Assembly: GCA_964369775.1 (NCBI GenBank)
Contig: CAYJHQ010000006.1
Coordinates: 37,282-101,281 of the forward strand
Length of the DNA stretch: 64,000 bases
Direction of reading: 5' to 3'
Origin: CAUPWF01 sp964369775
GTDB lineage: Bacteria > Bacillota > Clostridia > Lachnospirales > Lachnospiraceae
Shown one piece after another: positions 54,007-63,974 of the stretch; the first letter of the stretch is position 1; each line of letters starts with the position of its first letter. The notes under the pieces are model-generated. The model was not told the origin of the DNA. It made no database searches and saw only the letters and a list, made by a program, of their open reading frames with translations. The position numbers and the translations under genes are program-made.

Positions 54007-54849
54007 ATGAAAAATTTCAAAACCAGACATTTTATGATTTTTCTATTTCCGACACTAGTGCTATTTACAATTGCATTTGTCATTCCGTTTATCGGAGGAA
54101 TCGGATTATCTTTTTTTGAGTTTACAACAGTAAATGATTTGACATTTGTAGGTATAGAAAATTATATAAAAGCTTTTGAGACAGATGAGTTTGGAAAAGC
54201 ATTGCTGTTTACGTTACAGTTTATGCTTGTAGCGGTGGTCTCAATTAATTTACTTGCATTTTTATTTGCGTCCATATTGACGAAAGGTCTGAAAGGAACA
54301 AATGTGTTTAGAACGTTGTTGTTCATGCCAAACCTAATCGGTGGTATTGTTCTTGGATATATTTGGCAAAGTATGTTGAATGGGGTACTAATCAATTTCG
54401 AGAAGACATTACTAATGGATGCTTCTTATGGATTCTGGGGAATGGTTATGCTGACAAGCTGGCAAATGATTGGGTATATTATGGTGATTTATATAGCAGG
54501 AATTCAAAATGTTCCAACGGAGCTGATTGAATCAGCAAGAATTGATGGAGCAAGTCGGATGCAAGTAGTTAAAAATATTACGATACCTATGATTATGCCA
54601 TCAATTGTAATTTGTTTATTTTTAACAATTACAAATGCGCTTAAGACATTTGACAGTAACCTAGCCTTAACCGGTGGCGGTCCAGGAGAAGAGACTGTGA
54701 TGCTATCATTAGATATCTATAATACATTCTATAATAGAATGGGATATGAAGGTGTTGGTCAAAGTAAAGCTGTTATATTCTTTATGATTGTAGGCACAAT
54801 TGCTATTACTCAAGTGGTACTCACCAGAAAGAAGGAGGTAGAGGCTTAA
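54007..54849 (+). CDS. Sugar ABC transporter permease (UgpA/MalF type)
   Basis: A 280-residue membrane protein with six helices and the ATPase-docking loop ESARIDGASRMQVVKNITIP. ATG 54007 is preferred (GAGGAG at 7 nt) over ATG 53992. Its TAA overlaps the next start, so the permease pair is translationally coupled. Confidence 0.92.
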   Translation: MKNFKTRHFMIFLFPTLVLFTIAFVIPFIGGIGLSFFEFTTVNDLTFVGIENYIKAFETDEFGKALLFTLQFMLVAVVSINLLAFLFASILTKGLKGTNVFRTLLFMPNLIGGIVLGYIWQSMLNGVLINFEKTLLMDASYGFWGMVMLTSWQMIGYIMVIYIAGIQNVPTELIESARIDGASRMQVVKNITIPMIMPSIVICLFLTITNALKTFDSNLALTGGGPGEETVMLSLDIYNTFYNRMGYEGVGQSKAVIFFMIVGTIAITQVVLTRKKEVEA

Positions 54850-55700
54850 TGAAAAATAATGAAGCAAGTAAATCATTAAGAGGCTACCTTTTATGGGTAG
54901 TAATGCTAATTATTGTTATCTGTTTTTTTACACCAATTGTATTTATTATTATTAATTCTTTTAAAGGAAAGCTATTTATTGCAGAACAACCATTTTCTTT
55001 GCCGACAGGAGAGATGTTTGTTGGATTAGAAAATTATATGTCAGGGATTGAAAAAACCGGTTTTTTCACTGCCTTTGGATATTCCTCGTTTATTACAGTC
55101 TTCTCTGTATTGGGAATTTTATTATGCACATCAATGTCGGCTTGGTATATTATCCGTGCAAAAAATAAAATAGGGAATATAGCCTACTATGCATTTGTAT
55201 TTTCAATGGTGGTGCCGTTTCAAATGATTATGTATACCGTATCTAAAATGGCAGATACGATAGGATTAAATAATCCGATAGGCATGGTAATTCTTTATAT
55301 AGGATTTGGGTCAGGACTATCAATTTTTATGTTCTGTGGGTTTGTCAAATCTATCCCACTGGAAATAGAGGAAGCAGCTATGATTGATGGTTGCAATACA
55401 ATGCAAGTGTTTTTTCAAGTAACAATGCCGATTCTGAAACCAATTGCGATGACAGTTGCAATCCTAAATGCAATGTGGGTATGGAATGATTATTTACTAC
55501 CTTATCTTGTAATAGGGTTATCTACAGAGTATAAGACAATACCTGTTGTAATACAGTATTTGCAAGGAACATATGGGGCAATTGATTATGGAGCTTTTAT
55601 GGCAATGTTAGTGGTGGCAATTATTCCAATAATAATTTTTTATGCTATTTGTCAAAAGTATATTATTGAAGGCGTTGTTGCTGGCGCAGTAAAGGGGTAA
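54849..55700 (+). CDS. Sugar ABC transporter permease (UgpE/MalG type)
   Basis: A 283-residue membrane protein with six helices and the docking loop EEAAMIDGCNTMQVFFQVTMP. It forms the channel with the preceding permease. As in the locus at 42934-46024, no ATPase gene is present. The GH43 gene starts 5 bp after its stop. Confidence 0.92.
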   Translation: MKNNEASKSLRGYLLWVVMLIIVICFFTPIVFIIINSFKGKLFIAEQPFSLPTGEMFVGLENYMSGIEKTGFFTAFGYSSFITVFSVLGILLCTSMSAWYIIRAKNKIGNIAYYAFVFSMVVPFQMIMYTVSKMADTIGLNNPIGMVILYIGFGSGLSIFMFCGFVKSIPLEIEEAAMIDGCNTMQVFFQVTMPILKPIAMTVAILNAMWVWNDYLLPYLVIGLSTEYKTIPVVIQYLQGTYGAIDYGAFMAMLVVAIIPIIIFYAICQKYIIEGVVAGAVKG

Positions 55701-55705
55701 TTAAA

Positions 55706-57310
55706 ATGAGCAGGAATGAGTATTATAACAATCCTATTATATCTGGATTTTATCCAGACCCTTCAATTTGTAGAGTTGGAGAAGATTATTATTTAGTAAA
55801 TTCTAGCTTTGAATACTTTCCTGCTATTCCTGTTTGGCATAGTAAGGATTTGGTAAACTGGAAGCAAATTGGAAATGCGATAGATAGAGAAGAGCAAGGA
55901 CTGGATTTGGATGTGAATCTATCAGGAGGAGTACAAGCATGTACGATACGTTATCATGATGGTATTTTTTATATAACATCTACGTGTGTGGGAAAAGTAT
56001 GGCCAAGTCTAAAATACAATTTTATAATAACAGCTACAGATCCAGCTGGGCAGTGGTCAAAAGTACATTATATTGACGATGCGCCAGGTATTGATAGTTC
56101 ATTGTTTTTTGATGATGATGGAAGAGCTTACTTCCATGCAAATAGACAAAAATTAGATGTAAATGAATTGGGTGATGCAGAGATTTGGCTACAGGAAATA
56201 GATTTACAAAGCTTTCAATTAATTGGTGAAAAGAAAGCAATATGGGATGGGACAGGTGGACAATTTCCGGAGGGTCCACACATATATAAGCGCAATGGTT
56301 TTTATTATCTTTTAATAGCGGAAGGTGGTACAGGGCACTGGCATACAACCACCTTTGCAAGAGCCACTAATATTTGGGGACCATACACACCAAGTCCTAG
56401 AAACCCAATTTTGACTCATAAACATTTAAGTACATCCTATCCTATTCAAAATGTAGGACATGCAGACATTGTAGAGACACAAAATGGAGAATGGTATATG
56501 GTATGCCTAGGGGTAAGACCAAAAGGGAGTTATCAAGTACCGAAAGGTATTGAAGTTAGAGAAGGTGGACACTATAATAACTTAGGAAGAGAAAGTTTTC
56601 TACTTCCGATAGCATGGGAAGACTCAATTTCTCCAATTGCTAGTCCAGAAACTGGAAAGGTAGAACTTCTGTTTAAACGACCAAATTTACCTGAAAAAAA
56701 ATGGATTAAAGAGGAGAATAGTGACTTTAGAAAAGATCTTGACTATAGCTGGGTCGGAATTAGAAAAGAGCCCAAAGTATGGACAACAAAAATAGAAGGT
56801 ACAAAAGGGATTGTATTAAAAGCTAGTAGTACAATGTTGAGAGAAGACATGCCTAAAAGCTTTATTGGAAAAAGACAGAAATCATGGAATTTCGAAGCAA
56901 ATACAAAGTTAAAAGTGAATCATAAAAATGATAGGGAAGAATTTGGAATCGTAAATTATTTCAATAACACCTCCTACATTGCCTGTGCGTCATACTTTGA
57001 GGATAAAAAACAATACATTAAATTAGAATGTAACAAACAAGGTGAAATTACAGTGATTTGCAAATATCCAATTGAAACTACAGAAATTTTCTTGAAAGTA
57101 AAGGGAGAAGAGTTGCTATATTCTTATGAGTACAGCGTGGATGGAATAGCATGGAATACAGTTGCTAACGATGTTGATGGAAGTCATTTGAATAGTTTTG
57201 TTTCAGGAGGTCATACAGGCAGTTTTATTGGTCTATACGGACACGATAAAGAGGAAGAGGCAGTAGTAAATATAGAGTATTTTGAAATAAAGAAGATTAG
57301 AAATATATAA
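55706..57310 (+). CDS. GH43 glycosidase, probable beta-xylosidase or arabinofuranosidase
   Basis: A 534-residue enzyme with a five-bladed propeller (about 8-310) and a C-terminal beta-sandwich (about 330-530), the layout of GH43 beta-xylosidases. The catalytic set is D18 (YPDPS), D130 (GIDSS) and E189 (PEGPH), all present. No signal peptide is seen, so it acts inside the cell. It is the last gene of the importer operon and would release xylose or arabinose, feeding into pentose metabolism. Confidence 0.92.
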   Translation: MSRNEYYNNPIISGFYPDPSICRVGEDYYLVNSSFEYFPAIPVWHSKDLVNWKQIGNAIDREEQGLDLDVNLSGGVQACTIRYHDGIFYITSTCVGKVWPSLKYNFIITATDPAGQWSKVHYIDDAPGIDSSLFFDDDGRAYFHANRQKLDVNELGDAEIWLQEIDLQSFQLIGEKKAIWDGTGGQFPEGPHIYKRNGFYYLLIAEGGTGHWHTTTFARATNIWGPYTPSPRNPILTHKHLSTSYPIQNVGHADIVETQNGEWYMVCLGVRPKGSYQVPKGIEVREGGHYNNLGRESFLLPIAWEDSISPIASPETGKVELLFKRPNLPEKKWIKEENSDFRKDLDYSWVGIRKEPKVWTTKIEGTKGIVLKASSTMLREDMPKSFIGKRQKSWNFEANTKLKVNHKNDREEFGIVNYFNNTSYIACASYFEDKKQYIKLECNKQGEITVICKYPIETTEIFLKVKGEELLYSYEYSVDGIAWNTVANDVDGSHLNSFVSGGHTGSFIGLYGHDKEEEAVVNIEYFEIKKIRNI

Positions 57311-57318
57311 CACATATC

Positions 57319-57347
57319 AAAAAACCACTGAATTCAGGTGGTTTTTT
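57319..57347 (+). terminator. Terminator after the GH43 gene
   Basis: AAAAAACCAC (57319-57328) and GTGGTTTTTT (57338-57347) pair around TGAATTCAG, ending in a T6 run. Confidence 0.9.
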
Positions 57348-57642
57348 GTAGTGGTTTATCCGAGAGAAAATTATAGCTCTCTTTGGTTGAATAAATTCGA
57401 GCAAGGACGCTATAATAATTAGAATACTTATTTCCTTTCAATATCTGTATTTTTCGAATAGCATTTATATTTTAAAGAGAGTAGTTATTATTAGAACAGA
57501 AAATAGAAAATTGCGAAGGAATAGTTGAAAAGAGAGCATTCTTGTGATATGATTCATTGGTCACAGTAGGCTCTTTTTTATGGGCTAAATCAGTAAAAAT
57601 ACAAATGTAAAAAGTATTATTGATAGAAGGAGATATATAAAC
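57348..57642 (+). other. Non-coding stretch before ychF with promoter and terminator-like hairpin
   Basis: No credible gene was seen. A promoter-like TTGAAT (57387-57392), 18-bp spacer, TATAAT (57411-57416) is followed about 160 nt later by a hairpin at 57532-57584 ending CTCTTTTTT. This could be a small RNA of about 160 nt or a ychF leader with an attenuator. No known RNA family was recognised. Confidence 0.45.
57532..57584 (+). terminator. Terminator-like hairpin upstream of ychF
   Basis: AAAAGAG...AGC pairs with GGCTCTTTT with a bulge, and TGTGA pairs with TCACA further in; a T6 run follows. It lies 59 bp before the ychF start. Confidence 0.6.
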
Positions 57643-58740
57643 ATGAAATTAGGAATCGTTGGACTTCCAAATGTAGGAAAAAGTACATTATTTAATTCAT
57701 TAACGAAAGCAGGAGCAGAATCAGCAAACTATCCGTTTTGCACAATTGACCCAAATGTAGGTGTTGTTACAGTGCCAGATGCTAGATTAGAAGTATTAAG
57801 AGAGATGTATAACTCGAAGAAAGTAATCCCAGCAGCAATTGAATTTGTTGATATTGCAGGATTAGTAAAAGGAGCTTCAAAAGGGGAAGGACTTGGGAAT
57901 CAGTTCCTTGCTAATATTAGAGAAGTAGATGCTATTGTACATGTGGTACGTTGTTTTGAGGATTCGAATATTGTCCATGTAGATGGGTCGATTGATCCAC
58001 TTAGAGATATTGAGACAATTAACCTAGAATTAATATTCTCAGATATTGAAATGCTAGAGAGAAGAATTGCCCGTGCTAATAAAGGTGCAAGAAATGATAA
58101 GTCTTTAGCTAAAGAAGTAGAGTTATTAGAAAGAATCAAAGCTCATCTAGAAGACAATAAGATGGCAAAGAGTTTTGAAACAGAAGGCGATGAAGAAGAG
58201 GCGTTAATAGAAGAATATAATCTTTTAACATACAAGCCTGTGATTTTTGCAACAAATGTAACAGAAGATGATTTGGGTAATGATGGTGCAGATAATGAAG
58301 GTGTGAATAAGGTTCGTGAATATGCAAAAGCAGAGCAAAGCGAAGTGTTTGTAGTTTGTGCTCAAATCGAACAAGAAATTGCAGAACTTGATGATGAAGA
58401 AAAGAAAATGTTCTTAGAAGATTTAGGACTTGAAGAGTCTGGTCTTGAAAAGCTAATTAGAGCAAGCTATAAATTATTAGGGTTAATTAGCTACTTAACT
58501 GCAGGAGAACAGGAAGTACGTGCGTGGACTATTACTGAAGGAATGAAGGCGCCTCAAGCAGCAGGTAAGATCCATACAGATTTCGAAAGAGGCTTTATCA
58601 GAGCGGAGACAGTGAGTTACAAAGATTTGGTTGAATGTGGCACACATGTAGCTGCAAAAGAAAAAGGACTTGTAAGACTAGAGGGTAAGGAATACGTTGT
58701 TAAGGATGGGGATATTATCTTATTTAGATTCAACGTATAG
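57643..58740 (+). CDS. ychF: YchF/OLA1-family ATPase
   Basis: A 365-residue Obg-related P-loop protein that binds ATP rather than GTP and associates with ribosomes. The P loop is GLPNVGKST (residues 6-14), the G3-like motif is DIAGLVKGASKGEGLGN, and G4 reads ATNVTEDD instead of NKxD, the family's ATP-preferring change. A coiled-coil insert (about 125-195) and a C-terminal TGS domain (about 280-365) follow. The start follows AGAAGGAG. lgt starts 17 bp later. Confidence 0.96.
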   Translation: MKLGIVGLPNVGKSTLFNSLTKAGAESANYPFCTIDPNVGVVTVPDARLEVLREMYNSKKVIPAAIEFVDIAGLVKGASKGEGLGNQFLANIREVDAIVHVVRCFEDSNIVHVDGSIDPLRDIETINLELIFSDIEMLERRIARANKGARNDKSLAKEVELLERIKAHLEDNKMAKSFETEGDEEEALIEEYNLLTYKPVIFATNVTEDDLGNDGADNEGVNKVREYAKAEQSEVFVVCAQIEQEIAELDDEEKKMFLEDLGLEESGLEKLIRASYKLLGLISYLTAGEQEVRAWTITEGMKAPQAAGKIHTDFERGFIRAETVSYKDLVECGTHVAAKEKGLVRLEGKEYVVKDGDIILFRFNV

Positions 58741-58757
58741 AAAAGAGGGCTAATATA

Positions 58758-59621
58758 ATGAATGGATCTATTGCTTTCCCTAATTTAGGGATAGAGTTAG
58801 AGCAAGTAGGAAAGTCCATAGATGTATTTGGTTTTGAAATAGCATTCTACGGAATTATTATTGGACTTGGAATGATGTTAGGCGTGTTAGTTGCAGCAAG
58901 AGAGGCAAAGCGAATTGGTCAAGATTCAGAATTGATATTTGATTTCGCAATTTATGCTTTATCTTTTTCGGTAATCGGTGCAAGACTTTACTATGTGATT
59001 TTTTCATGGGATAGCTATAAAGACGATTTATTGAGTATTTTCAATTTACGAGAAGGTGGTCTTGCCATATATGGAGGAGTAATTGGAGCGATTATCACAG
59101 TGTATGTATACTGCAGATTTAAAAAGTTCAGTGCACCTTTGTTGTTGGATATCTGTGCAATGGGGTTGCTAATAGGTCAGATACTAGGCAGATGGGGGAA
59201 TTTCTTTAATCGAGAAGCATTTGGAGAATATACTAACAATCTATTTGCGATGCGCTTACCAGTAGAGGATGTAAGGGCTGGTGAGATTACAGAGATGATG
59301 TTAGAACATATGGAAGTGATTGATGGGATTCAGTTTATTCAAGTGCATCCAACTTTTTTATATGAATCGATGTGGAATGTACTAGTACTAATTATTATCT
59401 TTTGCTATAGAAAGAAAAAGAAGTTTGATGGAGAGCTCTTTTTGATTTATTTATTAGGATATGGAATAGGAAGGTTTTTCATAGAGGCGTTACGTACAGA
59501 CCAACTGCAAATTGCAAATGGTATTGCGATTTCGCAAGTGGTAGCTGTGATACTAGTAGTGTTCTCATTAGGAATTCTAGTGAAGAAACATATGGAGATT
59601 CGAAAATCAAAAATCCAATAA
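58758..59621 (+). CDS. lgt: Prolipoprotein diacylglyceryl transferase
   Basis: A 287-residue membrane enzyme with about seven helices that attaches diacylglycerol to the lipobox Cys of lipoproteins. The signature GRWGNFFNREAFG is complete, as are the HPTFLYES and GYGIGRFFIEALRTDQL segments. It would lipidate the several sugar-binding proteins encoded in this window. Start site AGAGGG is 8 nt upstream. Confidence 0.95.
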   Translation: MNGSIAFPNLGIELEQVGKSIDVFGFEIAFYGIIIGLGMMLGVLVAAREAKRIGQDSELIFDFAIYALSFSVIGARLYYVIFSWDSYKDDLLSIFNLREGGLAIYGGVIGAIITVYVYCRFKKFSAPLLLDICAMGLLIGQILGRWGNFFNREAFGEYTNNLFAMRLPVEDVRAGEITEMMLEHMEVIDGIQFIQVHPTFLYESMWNVLVLIIIFCYRKKKKFDGELFLIYLLGYGIGRFFIEALRTDQLQIANGIAISQVVAVILVVFSLGILVKKHMEIRKSKIQ

Positions 59622-59693
59622 TTTCAGTTGTAGTAAAAGTAAATAAATGAAAAATATTAAAACATAATAAAAGTTGTGTAATGTTTATGAAAG

Positions 59694-59727
59694 AAATCAG
59701 AAGACTTCGGTTCTTTTGATTTTTTTT
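59694..59727 (+). terminator. Terminator after lgt
   Basis: AAATCAGAAGA pairs (two G-U) with TTCTTTTGATTT around CTTCGG, ending in a T8 run. Confidence 0.85.
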
Positions 59728-59762
59728 ATGCATAAATGTTAAAAAATATACATCGTAACGTC

Positions 59763-59791
59763 TAGACTTTTAGAAGAAAGCAATATATAAT
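59763..59791 (+). promoter_or_regulatory. nifJ promoter
   Basis: TAGACT (59763-59768), a 17-bp spacer and TATAAT (59786-59791), 58 bp before the start. Confidence 0.65.
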
Positions 59792-59848
59792 ATTATCATG
59801 CAATTTCAAATATAAATTTAACAGTAGATTTAAGGAGGAAAATTACAA

Positions 59849-62800
59849 ATGGCAAGAAAGATGAAAACTATGGATGGAAATCATGCAGCAGCACATGCTT
59901 CATATGCATTTACAGAAATCGCTGCAATCTATCCAATTACACCATCATCTGTTATGGCAGAAGCAACTGATGAGTGGGCAACACAGGGAAGGGAAAATAT
60001 CTTTGGACAGAAAGTACAAGTAACAGAGATGCAATCAGAGGCAGGGGCAGCAGGAACTGTGCATGGTTCTTTAGCAGCAGGTGCTTTGACTACAACATAT
60101 ACAGCATCACAAGGGTTATTACTTATGATTCCAAACTTATATAAAATTGCAGGGGAGAGACTTCCAGGAGTATTCAACGTTTCAGCGCGTGCTGTAGCGA
60201 GCCATGCTCTTTCAATTTTTGGAGATCACTCAGATGTTTATGCCTGTCGTCAAACAGGATGTGCAATGTTATGTGAGGGAAGTGTTCAAGAAGTTATGGA
60301 CTTAACTCCAGTAGCGCATATGGCTGGTATCAAAGGAAAGACTCCATTTATCAATTTTTTTGATGGGTTTAGAACATCACACGAAGTGCAAAAGATTGAA
60401 ACATGGGATTATGCAGATTTAAAAGAGATGGTAGACTTAGATGCTATCGATGAGTTTAGAAGACACGCATTAAATCCGAACCATCCATGTCATAGAGGTT
60501 CTGCTCAGAACCCAGATACATTTTTCCAAGCAAGAGAAGCCTGTAATTCATATTACACAGCACTACCTGCTCTTGTACAAGATGCAATGGATAAAGTGAA
60601 TGCTAAGATTGGAACAAATTATAAACTATTCAACTATCACGGAGCACCAGACGCAGAGAGAGTAATCATCGCAATGGGATCTGTATGTGATACAATCGAT
60701 GAGACAGTTGACTATATGGTAGCAGCAGGGGAAAAAGTAGGGGTTGTAAAAGTTCGTCTTTACAGACCATTTAGCGCAGAAGCTTTAATTGCAGCTATTC
60801 CAGATTCAGTTAAGAGCATTTCTGTTCTTGATAGAACAAAAGAGCCAGGAGCATTAGGAGAGCCATTATACCTAGATGTTGTAACGGCACTTAGAGGTTC
60901 AAAATTCGACGCAACTCCAATCTACACAGGGCGTTATGGATTAGGTTCAAAAGATACTACACCAACTCAAATTGTTGCAGTGTTTAATAATACAGAGAAA
61001 AAAGAATTTACAATCGGTATCGTGGATGATGTGACTAACCTATCTCTTGAACTTGGAGAGCAAATTATCACAACACCAGATAGTACAATTAACTGTAAGT
61101 TCTGGGGACTTGGAGCTGATGGTACAGTTGGAGCGAATAAAAACTCTATCAAGATCATTGGTGATAATACAGATATGTATGCACAAGCATATTTTGATTA
61201 TGACTCTAAAAAATCAGGTGGGGTGACAATGTCTCACTTAAGATTTGGTAAAGAGAGAATCAAGTCTACTTACTTAATCAAGAAAGCAAATTTTGTTGCT
61301 TGTCATAACCCATCATATGTTGATAAATACAACATGGTACAAGAAGTAGTTGATGGAGGAACATTCCTTCTTAACTGTTCATGGGATATGGAAGGACTTG
61401 AGAAGCACTTACCAGGTCAAGTAAAAGCTTATATCGCAAACCATGACATCAAGTTCTATACAATCGATGGAATTAAAATCGGTAAAGAAATTGGTCTTGG
61501 CGGACGTATTAATACAATCCTTCAATCGGCATTCTTCGAACTAGCTAACATTATTCCAGCTGATAAAGCGAGTGAGTTAATGAAGGCAGCGGCTAAAGCT
61601 TCTTATGGTAAAAAAGGAGATAAAGTAGTTCAAATGAACTATGACGCTATCGATGCTGGGGCAAAGCAGATTGTTAAGATTGAAGTTCCAGAATCTTGGA
61701 AGTCACAAGAAGATGAAGGTTTATTTACACCAAAAGCAGAGCATGGATTTGCTGATTCAGTAGAATTTGCTAAGAATATCCAAGCAAAAGTAAATGCACA
61801 AGAAGGTAATACATTACCAGTATCGGCATTTAAAGATTACGTAGATGGTTCTACACCATCAGGAACATCTGCATTTGAAAAACGTGGTATCGCAGTAGAT
61901 ATCCCAATGTGGAAATGCGAAACTTGTATCCAATGTAACCGTTGTGCCTATGTGTGTCCTCATGCAGCAATTCGTCCAGTAGCACTTACTGAAGAAGAAG
62001 CAGCTAATGCACCAGAAGGATTCAAGACTATGGATATGACAGGAATGCCAGGAATGAAGTTCTCAATGGTAGTATCTGCATATGACTGTGCAGGGTGTGG
62101 ATCTTGTGCTAATATTTGCCCAGGTAAAAAAGGCGAGAAAGCTCTAGTAATGGAAAACATGGAAGCAAACGTAGCAGAACAAGCAAACTTTGACTATGGT
62201 ACACAAATCCCAGTGAAAGCAGAAGTAGTAGCTAAATTTAAAGAAGCAACAGTAAAAGGAAGCCAATTCAAACAACCACTTCTTGAGTTCTCAGGAGCTT
62301 GTGCAGGTTGTGGAGAAACTCCTTATGCAAAATTAATTACACAATTATTCGGTGATAGAATGTACATTGCTAACGCAACAGGTTGTTCTTCAATCTGGGG
62401 GAACTCTTCACCATCTACACCATATACAAGAACACCAGAAGGAAAAGGGCCTGCATGGTCAAACTCTCTATTCGAAGATAATGCTGAGTTTGGTTTAGGA
62501 ATGTTCCTTGCTCAAAAAGCATTGAGAAACAGATTAAAGAGTAAAGTAGAAGCATTAGTATCTGGAGATGGAGCAGTAGCAGAAGCGGCGAAAGAGTATA
62601 TTGATACATTTGCATGCGGATCTACTAACTCAGCAGCTACAGATAAATTAGTTGCAGCACTTGAAGATTGTGATTGTGGATGTGATGCGAAAGTTGAAAT
62701 CTTAAAAGATAAAGACTTCTTAGCGAAGAAATCACAATGGATCTTCGGTGGAGATGGATGGGCTTATGACATCGGATTCGGTGGAGTAGACCATGTACTT

Positions 62801-63379
62801 GCAAGTGGGGAAGATGTAAACATCATGGTGTTTGATACAGAGGTTTACTCTAATACAGGTGGACAAGCATCAAAAGCAACTCCAACAGGAGCAATTGCAC
62901 AATTTGCAGCTGGTGGTAAAGACATTAAGAAGAAAGACCTTGCAAGCATTGCTATGAGTTATGGCTATGTATATGTAGCACAAATCGCTATGGGTGCAGA
63001 TTACAACCAAACTGTAAAAGCAATTGCAGAGGCAGAAGCATATCCAGGACCATCTATCGTAATCGCTTATGCTCCATGTATCAACCACGGAATCAAAGGC
63101 GGAATGAGTAAAGCACAGACTGAAGAAGAAAATGCAGTAAAAGCTGGATACTGGCATAACTTCCGTTTCAATCCAGAAGCAGAAGGCAAGAAATTTACTT
63201 TAGATAGTAAAGAGCCAACAGAAAGCTACAGAGAGTTCTTAGAAGGAGAAGTACGTTACAGTGCACTTCAAAGAATGAATCCAGAAAGAGCTGAGCAGTT
63301 ATTCACATACAATGAGGAAGCTGCAAAAGATCGTTATAAGTACTTGAAAAAACTTGTTACCCTTTACGGAGAAGAATAA
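59849..63379 (+). CDS. nifJ: Pyruvate:ferredoxin oxidoreductase (single-chain)
   Basis: A 1176-residue homodimer subunit that converts pyruvate and CoA to acetyl-CoA and CO2, reducing ferredoxin, the central step of clostridial fermentation. Domains: pyruvate/transketolase-like N-terminus (YPITPSSVMAE), domain II, gamma domain (about 415-600), two [4Fe-4S] clusters in CETCIQCNRCAYVCP and CAGCGSCANICP, and the thiamine diphosphate domain with GDGWAYDIGFGG and a distal cluster with CAGCGETP. Strong AAGGAGG precedes the ATG. Codon choice looks highly adapted, with high expression expected. Confidence 0.97.
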   Translation: MARKMKTMDGNHAAAHASYAFTEIAAIYPITPSSVMAEATDEWATQGRENIFGQKVQVTEMQSEAGAAGTVHGSLAAGALTTTYTASQGLLLMIPNLYKIAGERLPGVFNVSARAVASHALSIFGDHSDVYACRQTGCAMLCEGSVQEVMDLTPVAHMAGIKGKTPFINFFDGFRTSHEVQKIETWDYADLKEMVDLDAIDEFRRHALNPNHPCHRGSAQNPDTFFQAREACNSYYTALPALVQDAMDKVNAKIGTNYKLFNYHGAPDAERVIIAMGSVCDTIDETVDYMVAAGEKVGVVKVRLYRPFSAEALIAAIPDSVKSISVLDRTKEPGALGEPLYLDVVTALRGSKFDATPIYTGRYGLGSKDTTPTQIVAVFNNTEKKEFTIGIVDDVTNLSLELGEQIITTPDSTINCKFWGLGADGTVGANKNSIKIIGDNTDMYAQAYFDYDSKKSGGVTMSHLRFGKERIKSTYLIKKANFVACHNPSYVDKYNMVQEVVDGGTFLLNCSWDMEGLEKHLPGQVKAYIANHDIKFYTIDGIKIGKEIGLGGRINTILQSAFFELANIIPADKASELMKAAAKASYGKKGDKVVQMNYDAIDAGAKQIVKIEVPESWKSQEDEGLFTPKAEHGFADSVEFAKNIQAKVNAQEGNTLPVSAFKDYVDGSTPSGTSAFEKRGIAVDIPMWKCETCIQCNRCAYVCPHAAIRPVALTEEEAANAPEGFKTMDMTGMPGMKFSMVVSAYDCAGCGSCANICPGKKGEKALVMENMEANVAEQANFDYGTQIPVKAEVVAKFKEATVKGSQFKQPLLEFSGACAGCGETPYAKLITQLFGDRMYIANATGCSSIWGNSSPSTPYTRTPEGKGPAWSNSLFEDNAEFGLGMFLAQKALRNRLKSKVEALVSGDGAVAEAAKEYIDTFACGSTNSAATDKLVAALEDCDCGCDAKVEILKDKDFLAKKSQWIFGGDGWAYDIGFGGVDHVLASGEDVNIMVFDTEVYSNTGGQASKATPTGAIAQFAAGGKDIKKKDLASIAMSYGYVYVAQIAMGADYNQTVKAIAEAEAYPGPSIVIAYAPCINHGIKGGMSKAQTEEENAVKAGYWHNFRFNPEAEGKKFTLDSKEPTESYREFLEGEVRYSALQRMNPERAEQLFTYNEEAAKDRYKYLKKLVTLYGEE

Positions 63380-63398
63380 AAAAGTAACGATAATATAG

Positions 63399-63433
63399 AA
63401 GAGAGCAAGATGGGAAACTATCTTGCTCTCTTT
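63399..63433 (+). terminator. Terminator after nifJ
   Basis: GAGAGCAAGAT (63401-63411) and ATCTTGCTCTC (63420-63430) pair perfectly, then TTT. Nearly the same core recurs at 63975-64000. Confidence 0.85.
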
Positions 63434-63465
63434 GTGGGTTCAGGTAATGTAATAATGTGAATTAG

Positions 63466-63495
63466 TTGACAAGGTAATAATAAGCGTGGTAAAAT
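63466..63495 (+). promoter_or_regulatory. Promoter of the small membrane protein gene
   Basis: TTGACA (63466-63471), an 18-bp spacer and TAAAAT (63490-63495) preceded by TGG. Confidence 0.65.
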
Positions 63496-63542
63496 AAGCC
63501 GTTGTTTATAAAAATTTAAAAAAATTAGGAGGAATTTTAGAA

Positions 63543-63941
63543 ATGGAAGCAAAAGGAAGAGGATTTTTGAAAGTTTGTGGAATTTTAATGATCATCGGTG
63601 GAGTTTTAGGTTGCCTAGGATCAATCGTTGTTGTATTAGGCGTTGGTGCACTTGTTGCCTCTGGTTTAGCAGTTAATACAACATTACTTATAGGCGCATC
63701 AATACTTGCAATCGTTGCATCGGTTGTTCAATTAGTAGCAGGAATTCAAGGTGTTAAAAACTGTGGTAATGTTGAAGCAGCAGATAAGTTAATTAAGCTT
63801 GGTGGAGCAATATTGGTAATTCAAGTTATTTCAGTTGTTATAAGTTTAGCATCAGGACAAGCAGTTAACTTTGTAAGTGTATTACTTAACTGTGTAGTAC
63901 CAGGATTATTTATTTACGGAGCAATGAAGAACAAGCAATAA
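63543..63941 (+). CDS. Small four-helix membrane protein of unknown function
   Basis: A 132-residue protein with four hydrophobic stretches (about 9-38, 46-70, 86-105 and 108-127) and a short basic tail (MKNKQ). The first helix is rich in Gly and Val. No family was recognised. It has its own promoter, an AGGAGGA ribosome-binding site (63526-63532) and its own terminator, so it is a real single-gene unit. Similar short helix bundles occur in many Lachnospiraceae, but I cannot name a function. Confidence 0.8.
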   Translation: MEAKGRGFLKVCGILMIIGGVLGCLGSIVVVLGVGALVASGLAVNTTLLIGASILAIVASVVQLVAGIQGVKNCGNVEAADKLIKLGGAILVIQVISVVISLASGQAVNFVSVLLNCVVPGLFIYGAMKNKQ

Positions 63942-63974
63942 GACTATTGTGTGAATATAGACGGTATACATAGA

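Noticed and set aside
57420..57584. 6S RNA candidate
   Set aside because: Length and flanking signals would fit, but I could not fold a long rod with a central bubble from the sequence by eye. Left as an unassigned non-coding stretch.
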